Positions 35,769-46,396 of a stretch of 64,000 nucleotides of DNA are shown piece by piece. The translations under genes were made by a program, and so were the position numbers. Below the pieces are notes generated by a model. The model was not told the DNA's origin, ran no database searches, and saw only the letters and a list, made by a program, of their open reading frames with translations. How positions within the stretch are numbered: the stretch's first letter is position 1; each line of letters begins with the position of its first letter. The DNA comes from Olivibacter domesticus (GTDB lineage Bacteria; Bacteroidota; Bacteroidia; Sphingobacteriales; Sphingobacteriaceae), in assembly GCF_900109575.1 (NCBI RefSeq), contig NZ_FOAF01000001.1, positions 1,955,662 through 2,019,661 on the forward strand. The letters are read 5' to 3'.

Positions 35769-36542
35769 ATGAACATGGAAGTATATGCCCCTTCGGCTTC
35801 GCTTAGTCCTTACATAAAGACTTATCTTTTTCTTGACGCTCAAAATGAATTGCTTAATCGGATCTTACCTGACACCTCACTTGTGATGGCCTTTAGATAT
35901 AAGGGGCATGTGAGCTACCAAACGGCACATGGCCAAATCGCCTTACCATCCTCTGCTATTTCCGGCTTAAGAAAATCTTTCCGATTAATTAATTACGCTC
36001 CTGACACCAGCAACCTATTGGTAATATTTAAGGAGGCTAGTGCTAAAATGTTTATCCGAGAGCCACTTCACGAGCTGTTTGACGACAGTATATCCCTCAC
36101 CGACCTTACAGGCTATCAAAATCTAACAGCTTTCGAAGAGCAGTTAACTTTCGCAGATACTAACCGGCAAAGAATAAATTTGCTTGAAAAGTTTCTACTA
36201 TCCAAGCTGATTTTTAGCAAACCTTACGAACTTATTTTTACGGCATTGCAAAGAATTCATACTGCAAAAGGCGTATTACGCATTAAAGAATTAGCGGCTA
36301 GCCTTTTTATAAGTCAAGATGCCTTTGAAAAACGCTTTAGACGCATGGTCGGCACCTCTCCTAAACAATACTGCTATATTGTACGTATGAAAGCCAGTGT
36401 TGATGATGGTTTGAAAAGAAGTTTATTAAGCGAATCGGCATTTAATGCGGGTTACTTCGATCAAGCTCATTTCAACAAAGACTTTAAACTTTTTACCGGA
36501 CAAACACCTACTGACTTTCTAAGCTCCCCAGTTTTTTGGTAG
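35769..36542 (+). CDS. AraC-family transcriptional regulator (DUF6597-like front)
   Basis: 257 residues. N-terminal part (APSASLSPYIKTYLFLDAQ ... LPDTSLVMAFRYKGHV) is the DUF6597-type domain common in Bacteroidota AraC proteins. HTH region: VLRIKELAASLFISQDAFEKRFRRMVGTSPKQYCYIVRM and LLSESAFNAGYFDQAHFNKDFKLFTGQTPTDF. No divergent target gene; its regulon is not local in any obvious way. Confidence 0.85.
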   Translation: MNMEVYAPSASLSPYIKTYLFLDAQNELLNRILPDTSLVMAFRYKGHVSYQTAHGQIALPSSAISGLRKSFRLINYAPDTSNLLVIFKEASAKMFIREPLHELFDDSISLTDLTGYQNLTAFEEQLTFADTNRQRINLLEKFLLSKLIFSKPYELIFTALQRIHTAKGVLRIKELAASLFISQDAFEKRFRRMVGTSPKQYCYIVRMKASVDDGLKRSLLSESAFNAGYFDQAHFNKDFKLFTGQTPTDFLSSPVFW

Positions 36543-36780
36543 TTGATATATTTGCTATAGATAAAATAGACCTGCACATCATTCCACCCACTGGGAACTT
36601 TTAGTTAAAATTCAAATCATTTCTGTTACAACATAATTTTTATCGTTACAGAAAACTTAGCATTATATTAAAATGTAGTTCATTATATTTTGCAAATTTC
36701 ATCTTTTAAAAGTTCTTTATGTATTTTGCATAAAAAGTGAAGGGCAACATTAACGTATAAGTCTTATTCTTAATTGTTTA

Positions 36781-39363
36781 ATGAGAAATCTGAAGATTCA
36801 TTTAAAAGAACAACATTATTACTTTAAAGAAGTACTCGCATTTTTATTTATAATGCTTGGTATTTATTTTTTAAGGCAACAACGTGAGGAGCTCTTTAAG
36901 GTTAAGCAAACTATCGCATTAACGCATCCATTTTGGCTTTCATTAGGAATAATATTAGTGGGTATCTATATTTTGCTGCAGGCGATGATGTACGTCCATA
37001 GCTTTAGATCGGTAGGAAAAGATATTTCTATTAAATTAGCCATCCATCTATTCCTGAAAAGAAATCTTGTGAGCGTCTTTTTGCCAGGAGGGGGAGTGAC
37101 TTCTTTAGCGTTTTTTACAAAGGAAATAGAAAGAACCGGTGTCAGTAAAACGAAAATCAATTTTGCTTCTTATATCTATGGCATTATAGGCATTGCATCC
37201 ATCATTGTGATTTCGATACCTGTTATTGCATTTACAACATTAACCAATAAAGCCATTGGAGGCGAATGGGAGACAATTACCATATTAACCATTTTATTAT
37301 TACTGATAGCTTTTATTGGTAAATCCATCTATACCCAAGGATATATTTATAAGCTTATTGTACGTTATTTCCCTGCCTTTGAAACGATTGTTGAAGAAAT
37401 TCAGCGTGGAAAATTCAGCAAAAAACATTTACTGTATACTTTGCTTTATTCCACCTTTATAGAGCTTGTAGGTATCATGCATCTGTACATAGCTATGGAG
37501 GCAATCGGTATAAATGGCAATATCACAGCCGCTATAGTGAGTTATGTCATCGCCACTCTTTTCTTATGCATATCACCTTTTATGCGAGGTTTGGGTGCAG
37601 TTGAGATATCGATGGTATATATTTTAAGTAAATTTAACATAGATAAGACGCTCGCTATTTCGATTACTTTTCTTTATCGCCTATTTGAATTCTGGCTCCC
37701 ACTGGTTGCTGGTTTAGTTAGCTTTCTTTTTCAAAAAGGTAATCTTATTTTGCGCGTTTTCCCATCTGTCTTATTATTTGTTTTGGGAATCGTCAATATT
37801 GCATCTGTACTTACGCCCGCAATCGCCAGTAGATTAAAAACACTACATCAGTTTATTCCGAACGATACCATACATTTCTCCAATTATATGGTGCTACTCA
37901 TCGGTTTTCTTTTAATGATCTGCTCTGCGTTTTTAATAAAGGGTTTGAGAAATGCCTGGATTATAGCCCTGTCATTAAGTGCTCTATCGCTCATAGGGCA
38001 TATAACAAAAGCGATTGATTATGAAGAAGCCTCTCTCGCGCTATTTACATTGATCACATTAATTGCTACCTACAAACAGTACTATATCAAAGGAGACAGA
38101 AAACTTCAAAATTTCAGCGTAGGCACCTCATTTATCATTATTATCTCTGTACTCATCTATGGAACAATTGGGTTTTATCAATTGAAATCCAATCACTTTA
38201 ATGAAGATTTCACGTTAGGTGAATCTATTATTAACACGTTCGCCTGCCTAGTCTTATTAGACACCACTTACTTAAATCCGCAAACTGAATTTGCAAAGTT
38301 ATTTATATATTCTATTAATATTTTTGGCATTACGGCCATTCTACTACTATTCTATTCCTTTGTGCATCCTTATATATTCGATTTGGCCCATAATGAAGAA
38401 GAACGAGAGAAAGCAGATAACTTAGTGCAGTTATACGGCAAATCTCCTGTTGATTATTTTAAAGTAGCGCATGACAAGTTTTTTTTCTTTAGCGCTGAAC
38501 CTGCGGGAATGATATCTTACAAAATCGCCAATAGTTATGCCATTGTATTACATGAACCTATATGTGAAACAGATGATTTTGGCAAAGGAAAAATTATAAG
38601 TTCATTTGAAGCATTTTGCCAACAAAATAGCGTAAAGCCTGTCTATTATAGAGTGGACGAGGAAAATCTACCATTCTTTACAAGCATGAAAAAGAAAGCG
38701 CTTCCGATAGGCCAAGAAGCTATAGTAAACCTTAACGATTTTACATTGGAAGGTAAAAGCAATAAATCTTTAAGAAATGCATTGAATAATGTTCAGAAAA
38801 AAGGTTTTATAACAAAGATCTATCTACCGCCTATCAAGGATGGATTGCTACAAAAGCTTAAATATGTTTCGGACGACTGGCTTCAAAGCTTAGATCGTGA
38901 AGAAATGGTTTTTTCACAGGGGATGTTTAACGAGCTGGAATTAAAAAATCATACGATCATTACCTTAGAAAACAATGATGAGAAGGTACTTAGTTTCTTA
39001 AATATTATACCTGATTATGTCCCTGGAGAAATTACATACGATCTTATTAGAAAAACTGCTGATGCTCCTAATGGCAATATGGACTGCCTTATAGTAGCAC
39101 TTATTGCGTATGCTAAAGAAAATGGATTTCAAACGCTTAACATGGGGTTAGCACCATTTTCTGGTATTGGTAAACCCGAAGATATTCCGCAAAGAACTAT
39201 TAAATTTGCATACGAAAAATTACAGCAATTTAAGCATTATAAAGGTTTAAGAGACTTTAAAGATAAATTTGAGCCTCAATGGCAAACAAAATATCTTGTA
39301 TACAACAACGACTATGATTTATTACATATTCCTTTGGCATTGAATAAAGTCATGCGTACTTGA
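36781..39363 (+). CDS. mprF: MprF-like lysylphosphatidylglycerol synthase/flippase
   Basis: 860 residues. N-terminal about 530 residues hold some 13-14 membrane helices (LPG synthase transmembrane region, including VFLPGGGVTSLAFFTKE typical of UPF0104/MprF flippases), followed by a cytosolic DUF2156 GNAT-like catalytic domain (KSPVDYFKVAHDKFFFFS ... LNMGLAPFSGIG). MprF moves an aminoacyl group (classically lysine from Lys-tRNA) to phosphatidylglycerol and flips the product, reducing binding of cationic peptides. In Bacteroidota other aminolipids are possible. Lies 138 bp upstream of a two-component system and efflux operon. Confidence 0.85.
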   Translation: MRNLKIHLKEQHYYFKEVLAFLFIMLGIYFLRQQREELFKVKQTIALTHPFWLSLGIILVGIYILLQAMMYVHSFRSVGKDISIKLAIHLFLKRNLVSVFLPGGGVTSLAFFTKEIERTGVSKTKINFASYIYGIIGIASIIVISIPVIAFTTLTNKAIGGEWETITILTILLLLIAFIGKSIYTQGYIYKLIVRYFPAFETIVEEIQRGKFSKKHLLYTLLYSTFIELVGIMHLYIAMEAIGINGNITAAIVSYVIATLFLCISPFMRGLGAVEISMVYILSKFNIDKTLAISITFLYRLFEFWLPLVAGLVSFLFQKGNLILRVFPSVLLFVLGIVNIASVLTPAIASRLKTLHQFIPNDTIHFSNYMVLLIGFLLMICSAFLIKGLRNAWIIALSLSALSLIGHITKAIDYEEASLALFTLITLIATYKQYYIKGDRKLQNFSVGTSFIIIISVLIYGTIGFYQLKSNHFNEDFTLGESIINTFACLVLLDTTYLNPQTEFAKLFIYSINIFGITAILLLFYSFVHPYIFDLAHNEEEREKADNLVQLYGKSPVDYFKVAHDKFFFFSAEPAGMISYKIANSYAIVLHEPICETDDFGKGKIISSFEAFCQQNSVKPVYYRVDEENLPFFTSMKKKALPIGQEAIVNLNDFTLEGKSNKSLRNALNNVQKKGFITKIYLPPIKDGLLQKLKYVSDDWLQSLDREEMVFSQGMFNELELKNHTIITLENNDEKVLSFLNIIPDYVPGEITYDLIRKTADAPNGNMDCLIVALIAYAKENGFQTLNMGLAPFSGIGKPEDIPQRTIKFAYEKLQQFKHYKGLRDFKDKFEPQWQTKYLVYNNDYDLLHIPLALNKVMRT

Positions 39364-39501
39364 TTGACTTCCTAATAAAAATTTTATTTTACTTCAAAAT
39401 TTTTACAAAATTGCCTGTTAATTTGCTTCGTTTTAGCAAATTGTGCCTGATGTCGGCATATTTAATTCGCTAAAACCTAATTCAATTTAAAGAAGTGCTT
39501 T

Positions 39502-40179
39502 ATGAAAATATTAGCTATAGAAGACAATAAAGAACTCGCCAGTAGCATATACGATTATTTGGCACATGAAAATTATATATGCGAATTGGCTTATAGCGCT
39601 TCAGAGGCACGCGAAAAGTTGTTGTTTTATTCGTACGACTGTATTGTGCTCGATATCATGCTCCCCGATGGAAATGGATTGGAATTATTGAATTTTATGA
39701 AGTCCGAACATATATCCGGCTCCATACTCATTGTATCTGCAAAGGGAGCTTTGGATGACAAAATACAAGGATTAGAAAGCGGCGCAGACGATTATTTAAC
39801 AAAACCATTTCACCTACCCGAATTACATGCACGCCTTCGGGCAATACATAGAAGAAAAAACCTTGAAGGCAATAATATTGTTTCCTTTAAGGAAATAGCC
39901 CTTAACACGAATACTTTTGAATTAAAGATCCACGGTAAAGACTTAGATACGACAAGAAAAGAATTTGAACTACTATTATACTTTCTAGTAAATAAAAACA
40001 GGGTATTATCCAGGCAGGCAATTGCTAATCATCTTTGGGGAGATTATACGGATAATCTCAGTAATGTAGATTTTGTATATCAGCATGTAAAGAACCTTCG
40101 AAAAAAGATTAATCAAGCGGGCGGAGCAGATTACATTGATACCATCTATGGGTTAGGCTATAAGTTTAATACCCACTAA
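39502..40179 (+). CDS. OmpR/PhoB-type response regulator
   Basis: 225 residues. Receiver with phospho-acceptor Asp51 (IVLDIMLPDGNG) and Lys in LTKPFH; winged-helix Trans_reg_C domain with TRKEFELLLYFLVNKNRVLSRQAIANHLWGD and DTIYGLGYKF. The kinase gene follows after 10 bp. Likely controls the adjacent TolC-RND-adaptor genes. Confidence 0.9.
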   Translation: MKILAIEDNKELASSIYDYLAHENYICELAYSASEAREKLLFYSYDCIVLDIMLPDGNGLELLNFMKSEHISGSILIVSAKGALDDKIQGLESGADDYLTKPFHLPELHARLRAIHRRKNLEGNNIVSFKEIALNTNTFELKIHGKDLDTTRKEFELLLYFLVNKNRVLSRQAIANHLWGDYTDNLSNVDFVYQHVKNLRKKINQAGGADYIDTIYGLGYKFNTH

Positions 40180-40189
40180 TATTAAATAA

Positions 40190-41512
40190 ATGAAACTGGC
40201 AGATAAATTTACACTTTGGTTTCTTGGCATCATATTATTGGTAACACCCATTAGTATGTTTACCACATTGAGCAATATACGGAGCCGTATTGATAATTCT
40301 GAAATAGAAAGGCTCAAAGCCGTTAACAATGAGGTGGCCGAGCAATTACGAGACGGAATAGCTCCTGATAAATACTCGCAAGGAAGACCAATCATCATTC
40401 TAAAGATCGACAAAGCCCTTCCTAAAAGTGAGGTTCAAGTGGAAAAGCAACGATGTGATGGTGCGACAGCTTTAAACGAATGCCGTATTACAGTAAGCTC
40501 CTACTACAGCATAAATGAGACCAATTACCAGGTGTCATCTTATAACTACGTCACACAGTCGGCCCATATTTTAAAAGGTATGCTTTTCACGGCCATTCTT
40601 AAAACAATGATAATTGCTTTAATAGTTTTGCTTACGGTACGGTGGGTGTCAAAAAAAATTCTTTCCCCATTCAATCAAACATTAAACAGTATTCAAAAAT
40701 TCAATATTAAAAAAAAGCAACCTTTAGCTTTAGCAGAGACAAATACCAAGGAATTTCAAGCGCTTAACCAGTTTCTAAAAAAAATGGCCGATAAGGCTGT
40801 GATCGAATATGGTTTAGTTAAAGAATTCAGTGAGAATGCATCGCACGAATTACAAACCCCATTAGCTGTGTTGAGAAGCAAACTTGAGCTCCTCACCGAA
40901 ACAGATATACAAGTTAATCAGGCCTCCCTGATTGCCGATATGCAAAACGCTATAGAAAAACTTTCCCGCATAAACCATTCGCTATTATTACTTACTAAAT
41001 TAGAAAATCAGGAATTTGAAGCCACCAGCGAAATAAACTTCACAAATTATGTGCAGGAGCTCCTCGCCATTTATGAAGACCGAATTGCCATAAAAGAGTT
41101 AACCTTAACAAGCAATATCGACGAGCAGGTATACGTTAAAATAAATCCTACATTAGCAGATATGCTTTTTGACAACTTATTAAGCAATGCTATCAGACAT
41201 AATGTAAGAAATGGCACCATACATTTGCGACTTAATAAAAGAGGGATTGTCATCAGCAACACAGGACCTTTTCCTGTATTCCCTACGGAAGAACTTTTTC
41301 AACGATTCAAAAAGAGCAATCAGTGTAACAATAGTGTAGGTTTGGGATTATCTATAGTAAAAAGGATTTGTGAGTTGAACAATTTTAAGGTCACTTACAT
41401 TTATGAAGATAATTTACACATTCTTAAGGTCATATTCTCTGAAGATCAATCAATAGGAGAAGATAAAGAAGAAAAAGAGGGGTATACAGACAATCAAATT
41501 GTTACAATCTAA
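40190..41512 (+). CDS. Sensor histidine kinase (HisKA/HATPase)
   Basis: 440 residues. One membrane helix near residues 8-26, a periplasmic loop of about 110 residues containing two Cys (KQRCDGATALNECRI, perhaps a disulfide), a second helix near 132-155, then HisKA with His219 in ENASHELQTPLAVLRSKL, N box DNLLSNAIRHN and G box VGLGLSIVKRI. Cognate of the regulator 10 bp upstream; together they fit CzcS/CusS-like sensors that control efflux pumps. Confidence 0.88.
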   Translation: MKLADKFTLWFLGIILLVTPISMFTTLSNIRSRIDNSEIERLKAVNNEVAEQLRDGIAPDKYSQGRPIIILKIDKALPKSEVQVEKQRCDGATALNECRITVSSYYSINETNYQVSSYNYVTQSAHILKGMLFTAILKTMIIALIVLLTVRWVSKKILSPFNQTLNSIQKFNIKKKQPLALAETNTKEFQALNQFLKKMADKAVIEYGLVKEFSENASHELQTPLAVLRSKLELLTETDIQVNQASLIADMQNAIEKLSRINHSLLLLTKLENQEFEATSEINFTNYVQELLAIYEDRIAIKELTLTSNIDEQVYVKINPTLADMLFDNLLSNAIRHNVRNGTIHLRLNKRGIVISNTGPFPVFPTEELFQRFKKSNQCNNSVGLGLSIVKRICELNNFKVTYIYEDNLHILKVIFSEDQSIGEDKEEKEGYTDNQIVTI

Positions 41513-41644
41513 TTAGAATTTCATTACAAAAAGAGCTGATTTCTTCAAATTCTCTTCAAAATTAATAATCAATTTCACAAAAGATAATAATTGAGTTTAA
41601 TATATTTTGTGAAAGTTACATTTATAACTGTAAAATGGCATTCC

Positions 41645-43024
41645 ATGTTATGTCTTTTACTATTAGCGTTTACTCTTAATCTTCAGGCACAGGAACAATT
41701 ATCATTAAAAAATGCCTTAGACATTGCGGTTAACAATTATGGTACAATTAAAGCAAAGGCTAATTATGCAAATGCATCACGGTCTTCTGCTACACAGGCA
41801 AAAAGAGACTATCTACCAAATCTCGTTCTTTCCGGACAACAGGATTATGGTACAGTAAATGGTCAAAATGGCCCTTTATACGGTTTTGGTGGATTTGGTG
41901 TTGCTTCTTCAGGCCTTCCTCTTCCTAATCAGAATTGGAATGCAGCCTTTGGATCACTTTACCTAGCCAATGTTAATTGGGAGTTTTTCTCTTTTGGCAA
42001 GGCAAAAGAAAGAATCAAAGTAGCAAAAGAAATTGCTAGCAGAGATGATAGGGATCTTCAACAAGAGCTCTTTAATCATCGAGTAAAAGTAGCTGCTGCT
42101 TATCTTAATTTATTAGCTGCTCAGAAGCTCACACTATCTTATGAGAAAAATCTAAATAGAGCGGATACTTTCAGAAGGGTTGTCGTAACGCGGGCATTAA
42201 ATGGCTTGATTGCTGGGGTTGACTCTTCTCTAGCAAATGCAGAAGTCTCTAATGCAAAAATTGCTTATACGAAAGCAAAAGATTTTGAACAACAACAAGG
42301 CAATAACCTGGCTCAACTAATGGGTGTTCAGCCTACGGATTTTTTGCTAGATACTGTTTTTATATCGAATGTACCCCAAGGCTTGGAACAACCTATTGAT
42401 ACAAACTGGAACAATCATCCAGCACTGCAATGGTACCAATCACGCTTACGTGTAGGGAAAGAACAGACCAAGTATTTAAAGACATTGTACTACCCGTCGT
42501 TCTCGCTCATTGGCATATTTCAAACAAGGGGTTCAGGCTTCAGTAGTACTTATGCAACCAATCAAAGTGCTTATACGCAAAACTACTTTGACGGCATCAA
42601 ACCAACGAGGTCTAATTATCTCATTGGAATTGGCCTCACATGGAATATCACCCAACCTTTCAGAGTTTCGCAACAGGTAAAAGCACAACAATACACTAAC
42701 AACGCGTTAGATAACGAATTTGAATTGGCCAATCAGCAATTACATGCGCAATTGGTACTTGCTGAAACCAAAATTCATAATGCGCTGAGCAATTATAAAG
42801 AGGCACCAACGCAGGTAAAAGCGGCTTCTGATGCCTTTTTGCAAAAATCGGTTTTATATAAAAATGGATTAACGAATCTAGTGGATGTTACACAAGCTTT
42901 GTACACGCTCATAAGAGCAGAAACTGATAGAGATATTGCCTATAATAATGTGTGGCAAGCGCTACTTTACAAAGCCGCAGCCTCAGGCGATTTCGGGTTG
43001 TTTGTAAACAAAATAACGCCTTAA
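41645..43024 (+). CDS. TolC-family outer membrane efflux protein (operon 1)
   Basis: 459 residues from the ATG at 41645; the frame is open from TTG 41591 and GTG 41609, and GTG would add a Lys-containing n-region before the signal peptide (LCLLLLAFTLNLQAQ). Helical repeat pairs typical of TolC: LKNALDIAVNNYGTIKAKANYANASR, VKVAAAYLNLLAAQKL, YKNGLTNLVDVTQALYTLIRAETDRDIAYNNVWQALL. Forms the outer-membrane channel for the RND pump that follows 83 bp downstream. Confidence 0.85.
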   Translation: MLCLLLLAFTLNLQAQEQLSLKNALDIAVNNYGTIKAKANYANASRSSATQAKRDYLPNLVLSGQQDYGTVNGQNGPLYGFGGFGVASSGLPLPNQNWNAAFGSLYLANVNWEFFSFGKAKERIKVAKEIASRDDRDLQQELFNHRVKVAAAYLNLLAAQKLTLSYEKNLNRADTFRRVVVTRALNGLIAGVDSSLANAEVSNAKIAYTKAKDFEQQQGNNLAQLMGVQPTDFLLDTVFISNVPQGLEQPIDTNWNNHPALQWYQSRLRVGKEQTKYLKTLYYPSFSLIGIFQTRGSGFSSTYATNQSAYTQNYFDGIKPTRSNYLIGIGLTWNITQPFRVSQQVKAQQYTNNALDNEFELANQQLHAQLVLAETKIHNALSNYKEAPTQVKAASDAFLQKSVLYKNGLTNLVDVTQALYTLIRAETDRDIAYNNVWQALLYKAAASGDFGLFVNKITP

Positions 43025-43107
43025 CTAGACTTAGTTTCTATTAAGTTTATAAAATATCATATCCACTTATATAAAGTCTCTCAGTAAAATATTAAATAAA
43101 TCGACAT

Positions 43108-46100
43108 ATGAATTTGATCCGCTTTGCATTACGTAAACCTATAACCATCATGGTTATTGTAGCAGGGCTATTTTTCTTTGGAATAAAAGCAGTTACTTCC
43201 ATCAAGATTGATATTTTCCCTAAACTGGATATGCCTGTAATTTATATCTCACACCCTTTTACAGGTTATACTCCAGAACAAATGGAATCCTTTTTTGCAA
43301 AAAATTATGTCAATATCCTATTGTATACAAATGGTTTAAAAAGCATCGAAACAAAGAACATTCAGGGTCTTACGTTGATGAAATTAAATTTTTATCCAGG
43401 CACGAATATGGCACAGGCGGCAGCGGAGCTTTCTTCGTTTACCAATCGGATACAAGCCATTTTCCCACCGGGTTCCAATCCTCCTTTCATTATACGTTTC
43501 GACGCTTCTACCCTACCCGTTGGACAACTTGTTATCAGTAGTAAAAAAAGGAGTAATAATGAGCTCGCAGATCTTGCAAACACCTACGTTCGTTCTTCCT
43601 TTACATCTATAAGCGGCCTTGTAGCGCCTCCGCCTTTTGGAGGAAATATACGAACAATTGTAATCAAGGCGGATCCTGCTTCGTTACGCTCACACAACAT
43701 GACCCCAGACCAATTAGTGGAGGCCTTAAAATTAAACAATCAAACAGCACCATCGGGAAATGTTCGCGTGGGAGATAAAAATTATATAACGCCGACAAAT
43801 ACAACCATTAAGGATGTAAAAGATTTTGAGAATATTCCGCTCTTTAAAAATGGGGTTCAAAATTTATATTTGAGAGATGTTGCTACAGTGGAAGATGGTG
43901 CTGATATAACATCAGGGTATGCCTTGGTTAATGGCAAGCGATCTGTTTATCTAAATGTTGCAAAAAGCGCAGATGCTTCTACCTGGGAGGTGGTGAAAAA
44001 GCTAAAAGAAGCAGTACCCAGAATACAGAGTCAATTGCCGGAAGATGTGCAGGTAAGCTATGAATTTGACCAGTCGGTTTATGTAATGAACTCTGTAAAA
44101 AGCTTATTAACAGAAGGCGCAATAGGTGCTATTTTAACGGGTTTAATGGTCATTTTATTCTTAGGTGATATACGCGGTGCACTGATTGTAATTTTAACAA
44201 TTCCAACATCGATCATAGCAGGTGTATTATTTTTGAACCTATTTGGGCAAACTATTAATATCATGACTTTAAGTGGCTTGGCCCTCGCTATTGGTATTTT
44301 GGTTGATGAGAGTACCGTAACAATTGAAAATATACACCAGCACCTGGACATGGGCAAACCTAAAGCCCTTGCCATTTGGGATGCCTGTAAGGAAATTGCG
44401 TTCCCCAAACTCCTTATCTTATTCTGTATACTGGCGGTATTTGCTCCCGCTTTTACAATGGGTGGCATACCCGGATCGCTCTTTCTACCGCTTGCGTTAG
44501 CCATCGGATTCAGCATGATCGTCTCTTACTTCCTTGCCCAAACATTTGTTCCTATAATGGCCAACTGGATTATGAAAGTAAAACATCATAAAAAAGAAAG
44601 TGGAGCAGATTTAACAGATGCAGAAGAATTTGAAAGGGCGGGTTTAACCGCAGATGATAAGCATGCGCAAGCTGAGCAAAAAATCGCGTCGGTGACCGCA
44701 ATAGACAGAAATCATGATGGAAAAGTCAGCTATTTTGAACGAATTAGAATACGCTACCTTCGTTTTATCGAACGGCTGATGCCTTACCGCAAAGTGATCG
44801 TAGTTGGCTACATTATAGTTATTTGCGGTTTAGCAAGCATACTCATGATGCAAATTGGGCGCGATGTGTTACCTAAAGTCAATGGAAGCCAATTTCAAGT
44901 ACGCCTGCGGGCACCAGAAGGAACCCGCATCGAACAAACAGAAAAAAGAACGAATCAAGCCATAAATTTGATAAAAAAACTCGTTGGTTCAGAGAATGTC
45001 TCCATTACATCTTCTTATGTGGGAATGCACCCCTCTTTGTTCTCTACAAGCCCTATCTACCTTTGGATGGCAGGCCCTCATGAAGCCGTTGTGCAGGTGG
45101 CACTGAGTGAACATTATAAAACGGATCTTGATGAATTGAGAGAGAAAATACGTACCACCTTTACGAAGGAATTGCCAGATGTTAAAACTTCTTTTGAACC
45201 AATTGAGTTAACGGACAAGATCTTAAGCCAAGGTTCGCCAACTCCTATTGAAGTACGATTTTCAGGGCGCAATAAAAAGCTAAGTGAAGAATACGCACAG
45301 AAGCTTATGAAAAAACTCCGCGATGTTTCCTATTTAAGAGATGTCCAACTAGGGCAATCAACCAAATATCCATCGATCAATATAAACGTTGATAGACAGC
45401 GAGCTGCGCAATTGGGGGTAGATATGAATGATGTATCTAGAACGCTCATCGCATCTACATCTTCTTCCCGGTATACCGATAAAAATATTTGGATAGACCA
45501 AAAGGTTGGGAATAGTTATAGTGTACAGGTACAAATACCGGAAGCCAAAATGAATAGCATGGATGAAATAAGTGAAATACCCTTACTTAAAAACAGCTCG
45601 CGTCCGGTTTTAGGAGATATTGCAACCATAAATCATGGCACTACTTATGGTGAAACAGACAACCTCGGGGCTATGCCTATGCTTTCGGTTACTGCTAATA
45701 TCAATGAACAAGATTTAGGTACCGCCGCAAAAGAAGTACAAAAAGCCATTGCTTCACTTGGAGATTTGCCAAGAGGTCTTGATGTCGAATTAATAGGCTT
45801 AAGTAATACGTTAACAGAAACGATGGATAGTCTAGAAAGTGGTTTGGTAGTAGCAATCATCGTCATTTTTCTTATGCTCGCCGCCAATTTCCAGTCTTTT
45901 AAAGTATCTGGAATTGTACTTGCAACTGTTCCAGCTGTAATATTAGGCGCAATTGGTTTGCTGTTATTAACTGGATCAACCTTAAATTTGCAATCGTATA
46001 TGGGCATGATTATGTCGGTAGGTGTATCGATATCCAATGCAGTCTTATTGATCACGAATGCGGAAGAAATACGCAGAACAACGGGCAACGCCCTTTCCTC

Positions 46101-46392
46101 TGCAACAGGAGCAGCCTCCCTGCGGATGAGGCCTATTGTAATGACAGCACTGGCCATGGTAGTTGGTATGATTCCGATGGCGAGTGGACTGGGTGAAGCT
46201 GGTGACCAATCTTCTCCCCTCGGCAGAGCCGTTATCGGTGGGTTGATTGCCTCTACTTTTGCGGCTTTATTCATTTTACCATTGGCTTTCGCATGGGGGC
46301 AAGGAAAATCGTCTACGCAAAGCGTATCATTAGACCCTGAAGACGAAGAAAGTATTCATTATATCCCTACAATAGCAAAAAATAAAAATTAA
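43108..46392 (+). CDS. RND efflux permease with an EF-hand loop (operon 1)
   Basis: 1094 residues, 12-helix RND pump with two large periplasmic domains. Proton-relay segment in helix 4 reads LAIGILVDESTVTIENI (Asp-Glu instead of the Asp-Asp of AcrB) and helix 10 VGVSISNAVLLI lacks the usual Lys, as in several non-AcrB subgroups. The cytoplasmic linker after helix 6 is about 60 residues longer than in AcrB and contains DRNHDGKVSYFE (533-544), a perfect EF-hand calcium loop. Partner genes: TolC upstream, adaptor 4 bp downstream, kinase/regulator before them. Substrates not inferable. Confidence 0.88.
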   Translation: MNLIRFALRKPITIMVIVAGLFFFGIKAVTSIKIDIFPKLDMPVIYISHPFTGYTPEQMESFFAKNYVNILLYTNGLKSIETKNIQGLTLMKLNFYPGTNMAQAAAELSSFTNRIQAIFPPGSNPPFIIRFDASTLPVGQLVISSKKRSNNELADLANTYVRSSFTSISGLVAPPPFGGNIRTIVIKADPASLRSHNMTPDQLVEALKLNNQTAPSGNVRVGDKNYITPTNTTIKDVKDFENIPLFKNGVQNLYLRDVATVEDGADITSGYALVNGKRSVYLNVAKSADASTWEVVKKLKEAVPRIQSQLPEDVQVSYEFDQSVYVMNSVKSLLTEGAIGAILTGLMVILFLGDIRGALIVILTIPTSIIAGVLFLNLFGQTINIMTLSGLALAIGILVDESTVTIENIHQHLDMGKPKALAIWDACKEIAFPKLLILFCILAVFAPAFTMGGIPGSLFLPLALAIGFSMIVSYFLAQTFVPIMANWIMKVKHHKKESGADLTDAEEFERAGLTADDKHAQAEQKIASVTAIDRNHDGKVSYFERIRIRYLRFIERLMPYRKVIVVGYIIVICGLASILMMQIGRDVLPKVNGSQFQVRLRAPEGTRIEQTEKRTNQAINLIKKLVGSENVSITSSYVGMHPSLFSTSPIYLWMAGPHEAVVQVALSEHYKTDLDELREKIRTTFTKELPDVKTSFEPIELTDKILSQGSPTPIEVRFSGRNKKLSEEYAQKLMKKLRDVSYLRDVQLGQSTKYPSININVDRQRAAQLGVDMNDVSRTLIASTSSSRYTDKNIWIDQKVGNSYSVQVQIPEAKMNSMDEISEIPLLKNSSRPVLGDIATINHGTTYGETDNLGAMPMLSVTANINEQDLGTAAKEVQKAIASLGDLPRGLDVELIGLSNTLTETMDSLESGLVVAIIVIFLMLAANFQSFKVSGIVLATVPAVILGAIGLLLLTGSTLNLQSYMGMIMSVGVSISNAVLLITNAEEIRRTTGNALSSATGAASLRMRPIVMTALAMVVGMIPMASGLGEAGDQSSPLGRAVIGGLIASTFAALFILPLAFAWGQGKSSTQSVSLDPEDEESIHYIPTIAKNKN

Positions 46393-46396
46393 AGAT

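Noticed and set aside
44079-44516. 145-codon antisense frame in the same pump gene
   Set aside because: Same reason; it reverses conserved membrane helices.
45645-46274. 209-codon open frame antisense to the RND pump
   Set aside because: Lies wholly within the conserved 3' part of the pump gene; composition (Ile/Thr/Pro-rich, no domain) is that of a shadow frame.
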